From: an uncultured Clostridia bacterium
Lineage (GTDB): Bacteria; Bacillota; Clostridia; TANB77; CAG-508
Assembly: GCA_947628735.1 (NCBI GenBank)
Contig: CANRAY010000007.1
Span: 1 to 51,658, forward strand
Direction: 5' to 3'
DNA length: 51,658 nt
Shown here: one piece after another, positions 25,101-37,100 of the stretch
How positions within the stretch are numbered: the stretch's first letter is position 1
Layout of the letters: each line of letters starts with the position of its first letter
Notes under the pieces: generated by a model
Seen by the model: the letters and a program-made list of their open reading frames with translations, nothing else
Told to the model about the DNA's origin: nothing
Databases searched by the model: none
Translations under genes and position numbers: made by a program

Positions 25101-28100
25101 AATTTCTGCTTGTTGATGTTCCTCTTATTTTATATGTTCCATTTGCTGGTTGTATTGCTAATTCATCTGTTACATCTTTTGCATTTTCAATATCTGTTCT
25201 ATATACTCTTAATGTTACAGCTAAAGCTTCTTCTGTATCTCCTGCCACAATTCCTTCTATTGAACCATCATCTGATTTTACTAAACTTATTTTTTCACTT
25301 CCGTCTTCTCCATAATTTACAGTAATTTGTTGTGCTTGTACAGTAATTGGTTTTTGTGTAATTGTGAAACTTCCTACTTCAAATGTTCCACCTTTATATA
25401 TTGTATTTCCGTTAAATTCTAATTTTACTGTATAAGTTCCTGCATCTTTAGGTACTGTTTCTCCTAAATCTTTTTCATCTGGAGATGTTTCATAATATGT
25501 AAGTGTATAATTTTTATCTTCTGGTCCTACTTGTAATACACCTGGTATTGTTGAGTTAATCATAATTGCTGGTTGTGTTCCATTGTATTCAAATTGTGAT
25601 TGTGTAATTGTAAAATTGTCTTCTAATAGTGTTGCTTTTTCTACTGTTAATTCTTCTGTTTCTACTGTTGTGCTTTCTAAATAATTGTCTGTTTCTTGAT
25701 ATTTTACAGTAAATTTAACTGTTCCTTCTCCAACTAATGTAATTGTTCCATTAGTTGAGTCTATTTTTGCTACGTCTTCTTTGTTTTCAACTGTTCCATA
25801 AACAAGTTTTGCTTCTTCATGAGGTTCTGGACTTGGTTCTACTTGTATTTGTGGTATTTCTTCTCCTGTCATTAATACATGTGTTTTGTTTAAATGTACA
25901 ACTGGAGTTACTTGTTCTGCTTTGTTTATTTTATATTGTCCCTCTATTACTGTTACATTATAGTTTGTACTTGCTGATGTTCCTCTAATTTTGTAAGTTC
26001 CTTTTACTGGTTGTGTTGATAAACTTTCAGTTACATCTTCTGGAGTTGGATATCCATTAGCTTCACTATCAATTCTATATACCTTTAAAGTTACTGCTAG
26101 TGCGCTTTCTTCATCTCCTGATACAAGTCCTTCAACTGGTTGTAATAATTTTAATTTATCTTTTCCGTCTTCTCCATATTTTACAGTTACATCTTGTGCC
26201 TGTACTGTAATTTCTTTTTGAGTTAATGTGTATTTTCCTAATTGCTTTTGAATATTAAAGTTTCCGTCTTTTCCTTCTTCAATTTGGATTTCTACATCTA
26301 TATCATATTCTTGTTCTACTTGTAGTTTATTTGTTACTGTTCCTGCATATATTTTTTCTTCTTCCACTTTAATATATGGTTTTCCATTAAGTTGTGGTAA
26401 TGTAATTCCTTCTAATTGATTTGGTTCTATTGTTGCTTGTAATTCTGGTATAGGATTTCCATATACACCACTTGTACTTTGTGTTGTGACTTTAATTGTT
26501 CTTTGGTTAATTGTATATGCTTTATTTTCTACTGTTGTTACTTCATAGTTTTGATTTGTAGAACTTGCTTTTATCATATATGTTCCAACATCTGTTGTAT
26601 TTGTTACTGATTCTCCCTCATCTGTATATACCGCAAATGTTAATTCATTTAAGTTCTCAGAATCTAATAGTCCTTCTGCTTTTCCTACTGTTTCTGAAGC
26701 ATTTTGTATTGTATATTGTATTCCTTCTAGTTGAATTTGATCTCCATATATAGAGCTTAAATCTTGTGATGTTATTGTAATTTTTACTGGTCTTGGTGTT
26801 ATTTCATATTGATTATTTTCTTCTACCAATGTAACTTCGAAATTATTTGAATATTGTTTAATCTTAATTGTATATGTTCCTACAGTTGGTTTTACCCCTT
26901 CTTTTACTTCTGTTGTTTGTCCATCTTTATCTAATTCAAATACAATTTTTAAACTATCTTTTAATTTTCCAATATCTTCACTTGTCTTTATGTCTTCTGC
27001 TTTAAACTCTATTTGTTTTAACTGTTCTCCATATACACTTGTTAAATCTTGAGATGTAATTGTTACTTTTACTTGTTTTTGAACAATTTTAATAATTGCT
27101 ACTTTAATTTCGTTATCTCTATCTTCTTGTTTTAGAGCAGGATTAAAGTTTGTTCCTTCTGCTATACTTGCTTTTACTACATATTCTCCTACTTCTGTTG
27201 GTGCATTTCCTTCTAAAGCTTGTTCTTCTTTTTGTCCTTGACCTTCAGGTTTGTCTACTAATTTGTAGTATTTAACAGTTATATCTCCTAATGATTCATC
27301 CTCTTTTTTAGTAATATCTATTTTCTTTTCTTGTGCATCATATGTGTATGTATATGTTTTTATTTGTGTTTCTTTATCTGGTTCTTCTTTTTCTGCTGGA
27401 CTTACTGCAGATACATCTAAATCACTTAATGTAGGATCAATTTTTCCAACATTTACTTTTACTTCTATTGTTTTTTCATTGTAATTTCTATTATCTGTTG
27501 GAGTAAATTTAGCATTAAATGTGTGTGGACTTCCTGCTACTTCACCTACTAGTGTTGAGCCATCACTCTCCCAAGTAAATGTTCCTTGTGTATATTCTCC
27601 TTCTAGTTTTTGATTTAAGTCATCCTTTAAGCTATCTAAATTCTCTTTATATTTTGCTTCTAGTGTAATATCAGTTGGTAATGTTGGATCTATTTTTGTT
27701 ACTGTATATTTTTTGTTATCCTCAATTGTTCCTTCACTATATTTTACTGTATAGTTATTTGCTTTTCCGCCAGATAATTTTAGGATGATGTTATAGTCTC
27801 CTGCTTGTAAGTTTCCTGTTTCATTTTGATATGATGGATCTTCTAATTCTAAGCTTACTGTTACATTTTCTAAATCTTTGCTTACAATGTCTTCTTCTTT
27901 AATTGTGTAATCAGTATCTTTATTAAATGTTACTGTGTGTTCCTTAGAATATATTCCATATTCACTTGTTAATTTTTTGCTAATTGTTACTTCAATTGGT
28001 CTTTGTGTGATTGTAAAGTTTCCTGCTTCAAATGTTCCTGCATTATATGTTGCATTTCCATTAAATTCTACTTTTACCTTATATGTTCCTGCATCTGTTG

Positions 28101-31100
28101 GTGCTGTTTCTAAAGGTTCTTCTTCTAGTCCTTGTACTTTATAGTATTTTACAGTATATGTTGCTGGTAAAATATTTTCTACTGTTGAAGTAATAGTTAC
28201 CTCTTGTTCTTCTCCATCATATTGTACAGTATATGGATCATTTTTAATTTTGAAATTATCCATTGGTAGGTCTACTCTGCTTACAGTTAAAGTTTTTGAT
28301 GTTGCTACGTCACTTGCTTTATAATTGTCTGTTTCTTTATATTGTGCTGTAAACTCTACTGTTCCTTCTCCAACTAAAGTGATTGTTCCATTTGTTTCAT
28401 CTATTGTTGCTACATCTTTTTTATTTTCAACTGTCCCATAAACAATATTTGCTTCTTCATAAGGTTCTGAATTTACTGTTAGTTTTGGTGCTTCTTCTAC
28501 CATTGTTACAGATTCTTTACTTAATTCAATAATAGGTGTTACTTGTGTTGCCTTGTCTATTGTGAACTCTTTTTCTGCTGTTTTTGGTTCCCCTGAATAA
28601 TTTCCACTTACTGTTACTGTTACAGTTACTTTGTATTTTCCTGCATTTGTTGGTGCTTCTTTTAGTAATGTTTCTTGTTTTTTTGATGGTTCTCCACTTA
28701 TTGAATAGTATTTTATATCTTCTACTGCATTTTTCTTTACATCATCTGAACTATATGTAACTGTTGCTTCTACTTTATGGTCTGGTATATAGGTTGTATC
28801 TTCTGGAAGTTTTATTGTAATATCTTCATCTGTTATTGCTTTTGGTGTTACTTCAAATCTTCCTACTTCTATTTCACTTCCTGCATTATAGTTTTTTCCA
28901 CCTGTTAAGTCTATTTTTACAACATATTTGCCTACGTCTTTTACTTCTTTTATTTCATTTAATTGTTCTGGTAATTCTGGACCTTCTGTAGTTACTTTAT
29001 AGTATTTTTTATTATCTAATGTTCCTATACTTTCTGTTAATCCTTCATCTTTTAACTCTGTATTATATATATCTTTTGCTGTTACATTAACATCTATATT
29101 TTCTCCTGTATATGTTACTTTTGCATATTCTTTTTCTTGTGTCTCTGCTGGAGTTTGTGCTAATGTAGTTTCTTCCCCTATTGTTCCTTCCACATTTTTA
29201 TATGTTGGATCTATTTTTGACACTTTTATATATACAGTTATTTCTTTTGAAGTATAGTTTGTGTTATCTGATGGAATGAATACTACTGTAAATTCATTTC
29301 CTTGTCCATCTGGTTCTGTTGCTTCTCCTACTTGTTTTGTTTTTGCATCTTCGCCTTCTTGTAGTTTCCAGCTAAAGTTTCCTGCTGTTGCAGTAGTTTT
29401 CTCGTCTACTCCTTGCTCATTTCCTTGTTGCTCCTCTGGTAATGTTACATCATTTAAAGTTTGTCCATATTTTGCTGCTAATGATTGTAATTCTTCTTGT
29501 GATGTTTTTGAAATAATTGGATCTGCTTTTTCGATTGTATATTTTCCTGGTGTTACTGTTACAGTATAATTTGTACTTTCTCCTAGTTCTCCTTTAATTT
29601 CGTAAGTTCCATTTGCTGGTTGTGTTGCTAATTTATCTGTTACATCTTCTGGAGTTGGATATCCATTGGCTCCATTATCAGTTCTATATACTTTTAGTGT
29701 TACAGCTAGTGCGCTTTCTTCATCTCCTGATACAAGTCCTTCTATTGGTTGTAATAATTGTAATTGTCCTTTTCCATCTTCTCCATATTTTACAGTTACA
29801 TCTTGTGCTTTTACTGTAATTTTTTTCTTGTCTACAGTATAATTACCTGTTGTTTTTTGAAGTTCAAAATTACTTGTTAATCCTGATATATCTACATCTA
29901 TTGTATAAGATTGTCCTACTTTTATTTTGTTCGATGGATCTTCTCCTTCATGTAGTCTTGCCTCTCCTACTATGATATATGGAGTACCATTTAGTGTTGG
30001 TAATGTAATAGTTGATACTTCATCTGGTGTTACTGTTGCTGTTAATTTAGGAATTATTTCTCCATAAGTACCTTTTACATCCTCTATTGTTACAACAAAT
30101 GGTCTTGGTTTAATTGTATATGCTTTGTTTTCTGCTGTTGTTACATTGTAATTTTTATTTGTTGAACTTGCCTTTATCATATATTTTCCAGCATCTGTTG
30201 TACTTGTTGCTAAGTTTATTTCATCTGTATATACTGCAAATGTTAATTCATCTAGACTTTCGCCTTTTAGTAATCCTTTTGCTTCTCCATCTTCTGGTGA
30301 TTGTTCAATACTATTTTCTATATCATTTATATCTTCAATATCATTTCCATATATACTCTCTTTTGAACCTGTTACAGTTACAGTTACTGGTCTTGGAGTA
30401 ATTGTATATGTCTTATATGGAGCTATATTTTCTAATGTTACTGCATAATTACTAGAATGTGATTTTATTACAATGTTATATGTGTCTGCATTTGGTTTTG
30501 CTTCTTCATTTATTTCAATTTGATTTTCAAGGCTATCTGCTCTTTGTAATGCAAATACAATATTTAAATCTTTTTTTAGTTGCTCTAATTCGTTTTGAAT
30601 TGCTTCTCCATTTTCTTTTACTGCATAGTCAATTGTTGATATTTTTTCACCATATACACTTGTTAAACTATCAGATGTAATATTAATTGTTACTTGTTTT
30701 TGAACAATTTTTATTACTGCTACTTTAATTTCGCTTTCAGTTGCCTTAAAGTTTGTGCCTTCTTCTATACTTACTTTAACTTTATATGTTCCTACATTTG
30801 TTGGTACTTTTCCGCCTTCTAATAGTTGTTCTTCTTGTTCTTCGCCTCTATCAATTACTTGATAATATTTAGTAGTTATTGTTCCTAATGTTTCATCACT
30901 TTTACCAATATTGATTTTCTTTCCTTTTGTATCATAAGTATATGTATAAGTTGTAACTGGTGAACCTTCTATATCTTCTGTCTCTGTGTCTGGAGTTACT
31001 TTTAAATCACTTAATACAGGATCAATTTTTGCAACATTTATTTTTACTGTTACTTCTTGTCCTGATTTATAGTTTCTTGTATCTGTTGGTGTATATGTTG

Positions 31101-34100
31101 CATTAAATGTATGTGGTTCTCCTGTTGTTGCATTTCCTACTGTTTTTTTACTTGCTTGTTCATCTGGTCCTAATTTCCATTCAAAATTTCCTGGTGTATA
31201 TTCTCCATTTAAAGCATTTTGTAATTGTGTATTTAAGCTTTCTAAAGTATCTTTATATTTTGCTTCTAGTGTAATATCTTCTGGCAATTTTGGATTTGCT
31301 TGTGTTACACTATATTTTTTATTTTCAGGTTCTGTTGTTTCACTATATTCAATGATATAGTTACTTGATTTATCTCCTGATATGCTTAAAGCTATATCAT
31401 AGTTTTCAACTTGTAAGTTTCCTGTTTCATCTAAATATTCTGGAGATACTAAACTTAAGTTTACTGTTACATATTCTTCATCAGCTGAAACAATATTTTC
31501 TTCTCCTATTTTATAGTCTGCTTCTGGTGTGAAAGTTAATTTTTTCTCACTATTGTCATATGTACCATATACACTTGTTAATTTGTGATCTATCGTTATT
31601 TCTATTTTTCTTTGTTTGATTGTAAACTCTCCTGCTTCAAACATTCCTGCTTCATAGTTTACATCACCTTTAAATACTACTTTTACTTTATATGTTCCTG
31701 CTTCATTTGGTAATTTACCTTCTAATTTTGTTTCATCTGGCATTTTGTAGTATTCAATTTCATAGTTTTCAGGATCAATTCCTTCTACTGTTGATTTTAT
31801 AGTTACTGTTTTATCTGTTCCATCATAAATTATATTTGATACATCAGTTTCTATTGTAAAGTTTGCTGGATCTAATATATCTTTTGATACTTTTAAAACA
31901 TTTGTTAATACTTCTTCACTCGCATTATAATTTGCTGTTTCATTATATTGTACCTTAAATTGTACTGTTCCTTCACCAACTAATTTTATTGTTCCTTCTG
32001 TTTCATCTATAGTTGCTACATTTGGAGCTGTGCTTGTATATTTAAGTGTAGCTTCTTCATTTGGAGTTGAGCTTACTGTTATTGTTGGCATTTCTTTATC
32101 TGTCATTTTTGCTGTTTCTGAATTTAATGAAACAATAGGTATTACTTGTGTTGCCTTGTCTATTGTGAACTCTTTTTCTGCTGTTTTTGGATCTCCTGAA
32201 TAATTTCCATTTACTGTTACTGTTACAGTTACTTTGTATGTTCCTGCATTTGTTGGTGCTTCTTCTAATTCTTCTGATGGTTCTCTAGTATATTGTATAT
32301 CTGCTTTTGCATTATTTCCTATATCTTCTGAACTATATTCAACTGTTGCTTCTACTTTATGCTCTGGGTTATATGTTGTATGATCTTCTGGAAGTTTTAT
32401 TGTAATATCTTCATCTGTTATTTCTTTTGGTGTTACTTCAAATCTTCCTACTTCTATTTCATTTCCTGAATTGTAGTTGTTTCCACCTGTTAAGTCTACT
32501 TTTACAACATATTTTCCTACATTTCTTACTGATTCAATTTCATCTAATTTTTCTGATAATTCTGGACCTTGTTCAGTTACTTTATAGTATTTTTTATTTG
32601 TTACTTCTCCAATACTGTTAGTTACTTCGTCATCTCTTAATTCTTCATTATATATATCTTTTGCTGTTACATTAACATCTATATTGCTTCCTGTATATGT
32701 TACTTCTGTATATTGTTTTTCTAGTGTTTCTGTTGGAGTTTGTGCTAATGTAGTTTCTCCTATTTTTCCTTCCACATTTTTATCTGTTGGATTTATCTTA
32801 GATACCATTATTTTTGCGTTTAATGTTTTCTCGTTATAGTTAGTTGTATCGTCAGGTACAAATACTACTACAAATTGGTTTCCTTCTTCTGTTACATTTC
32901 CTACTTTGGTTGTTCCTTCAAGTTGCCATTTATAGCTTCCTGGTGTAAGTTTCTTTGTTTCTTGTAGTTCTTCTCCTGTTTGTTTTTCTGGTAATTTTAC
33001 ATCATTTAATGTTTGTCCATAGTTGGCTTTTAATGATTGTAAGCTACTTTCTTTTTCTGTAGAAATAACTGGTTCCGCTTTTTCGATTGTATATTTTCCT
33101 GGCATTACTGTTACATCATAATTTGCACTTGTTGATGTTCCTCTTATTTCATAAGCTCCATTTGCTGGTTGTTCCGTTAAACTATCTGTTACGTCTGTAT
33201 TTTCGCTATCAGTTCTATATACCTTTAATGTTACTGCTAAGTCTTGTTTTGTATCTTTTCCTACTAGTCCTTCTATTGGTTCTGATAATTGTAATTTTTC
33301 TTTTCCGTCTTCTCCATATTTTACAGTTACATTTTCTGCTTTTACTTCTATTGGTTTTTTAGTTACTTCATATTGTCCATCTGTAAATTCTGTTTTATAA
33401 TTGTTAGGATTTTTATCTTTTATTTCTAATTTTACTACTACTTTATGTGTTCCTACTGGTAATGGGTCTTCTGATGTTGGATCATATATTTCTCCAATAT
33501 GATCTTTATCTGTTCTTTCAATTACAGTTTTTATTTCTGCCATTATTGGATAGAATGTTCCAGTAATTGTATAGCTTGGTACTGTTACTTTTTCTCCATA
33601 TACACTATTACTGCTTTGTGCTTGTGCTTTTAAAATTTGTGGTGTTATTTTATAATTTGTATTAGATTCAGTTGTTACTTGGTAGTTTTGATTATCTGAT
33701 GTTGCTTTTATCATGTAATCTCCCACATCAGTCATGTTATCTGCTATTTCTTCTGGTTCTGTATTTTTTAGCACTACAAATACAAGGTTTAAATTGTCTT
33801 CATTTATTAAACCTTTTTCTTCTTCTTGCATGTCTTCTGCTTTTTCTATTTCATGTTCTATGTTACTTACATCAGCAATATTTTCTCCATATACACTTGT
33901 TGCTGTTCCTGTTATTGTTATTTTTACAGGTCTTGGGGTTACTATATATTTTCCTTGTCCTTCAGTAACAGATACAGTGTAATTTTTATTACTGCATTCT
34001 ACATCTATATCATAGTTACTTTCATTTACTGACAATGGTTCTTGTAAACTTTCTGCACCTTTTACTTTGAATGTTAATTCACTATGACTTGGTTGAACTT

Positions 34101-37100
34101 CATCATCTTCTTTTACTATTTCATATTCTTCTTCAGACAAGTTTAAGTTTGTTATATCACTTTCTTGTCCATATATTACTGTTTTAGTTGTTTTTATTTT
34201 TATCGTGATATTCTTTGGATTAATTGTTAATGTTCCAATTGTGTAATCTTGTGCCTTATATACATTATTTCCTTTGAATTTTACAACTATTTGATAATTT
34301 CCTACTTCTGTTGGACTTTCTTCTTTTTGTCCCTCTTTATAGTATTCTATTGTATAATCTTCTCCTGATTTTATAGAAGAATTTTTTGAAGTTACATCTA
34401 TACTTTTTGCTTTTCCATCATAAGTTTGATTTAATTCTCCATCAATTTCAAAGTTATCTTGATTCAACGTATCTAATTCTATATTTAATGTGATGCTTTC
34501 AGCTTTTTTTGCATTATAGTTTTCTGTTGCTTCAAATTCAGCTGTAAATTGAGGATTCTCTTCTCCTTTACTTATTACAGTAATTTCTCCATTTTGTGGA
34601 TCTATTGTTGCAACTCCTTCTATTCCACCACTATATTTAATGTTTGCGTTTTCTTTTTGTTGTCCATCATTTTCTACTATTAATTTAACTCCTGTAGCTG
34701 TTGTCACAACTGTGTTTGCTTCGTTTACCCCCCCTAATTGTATTTCTGGGGTTGTTTGCTCATTAGATCTTCCAATTACAAAATTTCCATCAAATGTGAC
34801 ATTTGTAATTGTTCCTGTATAGTTTCCTTTTCCTGATATTTCATATTGATTAACAGTATATGTTCCTGCATTTATTAAATCTGTTTTAGTATCTGTTCCG
34901 TCTGTAAACTTTTGTCTATTAAATTCTGTTATATTAATATTTAGATCTTCTAATGTTAAGCCATTTACTGATGTTTCAGTTAATTCTTTTTTCAAGTATG
35001 AGCTTTTATCAGTTTCATCATAATAAACATCTTCTGTATTTGAAATTTTTATTTTAATTGTTTCTTCTGATAAATCTTTTGCAAATATTTCAAATCTTCC
35101 AACTTCTATATTTTGAGCTGAATTATAGTTTTTTCCATCTGTAAAATCTGCTGTTACTATATATATTCCTATTTCAGTTGGTGCTTCTTCTAATCCAGAT
35201 TCAAAATCTTCTAATACTTTTTCAAAAGAATCTACTTTATGATATTTTATGTTTTCTGCTTTTCCTATTGTTGTATCTTCTTTATTTACTCCAAATGTTT
35301 CTACATCAATACTATGAGATTGTCTATCATATTCAATTCTTGTAAATGGTTCTTGTTTACTTAGTTCTTCTTGTCCTTCTCCTTTTGTATATTTTCCAAC
35401 AATGTTATTTGTATTTGGAGTTGCTTTTTTAATTGTGTATGATCCTAAATCTAATGTTGTATCACTATAATTTGTTCCATTTGATATTTCTACTGTAATA
35501 TTATATGTATCTGCATCTTTTGGAGCATTTTCTTCATTATTGTATTTTACAGTTATTGTTTTTCCAAATCCGCTTAATCCGTCTTGTGCATTAACTGTAA
35601 TTGGTTGTTGCTTTCCATTATATGTTGTATCTGTTATTGTATATGATAAGTCTTCTATTGTTGGTATTTTTTTACTTACAATAATCTTAGCTTGATGCTC
35701 TAAAACATTATAGTTGTCTGTATCATTTGCTGTAAATAATACTGTAAATTCATTTCCTTGTTCATTAGCATTTCCTACTAATGTAGTTTCTGCTGTTTGA
35801 TTTTCATCTAATTTCCAACTAAATGTTCCAGCTGTTTCTTCCTCTGTTGTTTCTTTTACTGTTTCTGGGAATTTTACAGTTGCTAGATTATCTAAATATG
35901 TTGCTGTTAATTTGTTTAAAGCTTCTTCTGTTTCATTTGAAAGCTTTGGAGTTGCTTTTTTTACATTTACATTTAGTTCTACATTGTTTACATCTTCATA
36001 TCTATCATCTTGTGATTTATAGTTTGCCATATATGTCTTTGTGTTTACTGTTGGTAATGTATTTCCATCTACCCATTCCCAGTTTTCTGGTAAATTTACA
36101 TTACTTAATTTTCCAAATGGATCATATGTAGTTTCTAAGTTTTCTGGTTTTGAACTTATATATTCTGGATTGCTTTCTCCACTTGTTTTTTGAACTTTTA
36201 TAGTTCTTTCTTTTTCGTTTTCATTTCCAGCTTCATCTCTTACTACATATTTTATTGTATGATCTTTAAATTCATCATTTTTTAGATTTGCACTTGTGCC
36301 TTCTTGTTTAGTATTGTCTATATAAATTTCTATTGTTAAATTTGATGTGTAATTGTCCGATACTTTTATATCACTTGTATTTACAGTATATTCATCAAAT
36401 ACTGTAATTGTTGTTTCATCATTTATTCCATCATTCCATCCTTGAATTTCTGGTTTTGTTTTATCAAATGTAATATTGGTTTGTTTTTCAGCATTACTAT
36501 TATTATCTTCTTTTCCTATCAATTCAATTGCATAGGAAATAATACCTTCTTCATTTTCATCTGTGAAGGTATAGCTAAAACTATATGTTTTTTCGTCATC
36601 TTCTTCATTAATTGTATCTACGTCATATTCTTTATCATTAATTTTGATCTTTGCTTTAGTTTCTTGCACATTTAATTCTACATTTGTTGTAAATGTAACT
36701 TTTATTTGATTTCCTGATTTTATGTATGTCTTGTTTATAGGTTCTGTTACCACTGTCTCGCTTTTTATTACAGGTAATTCTACTAATGTGTCTAAATTAA
36801 TTTGTTTTACTATGTCGTCAAATTTACTTTGTAATTTTTCTTGTTCTGCTTGTTCTATTAAACTTTTAAGTGCATTCCAACTATTTGCAGAATATTTTTT
36901 TGCAAGTTCTTCTTGAATTTTTTGCCATTGCTCTTCACTATATTCTTCAATTCCTACTAATTTTCCTAATTCTGCTTTTTTAGCACTTAAACTATCTCTT
37001 TGTACTTCTTTATAACTCTTTTGGTCTAATATGTCATTATATGCACTTTGTAGATTTTCTAATTGAGTTTGAATTGCTTCTTGTTCAGATTTATTATCTG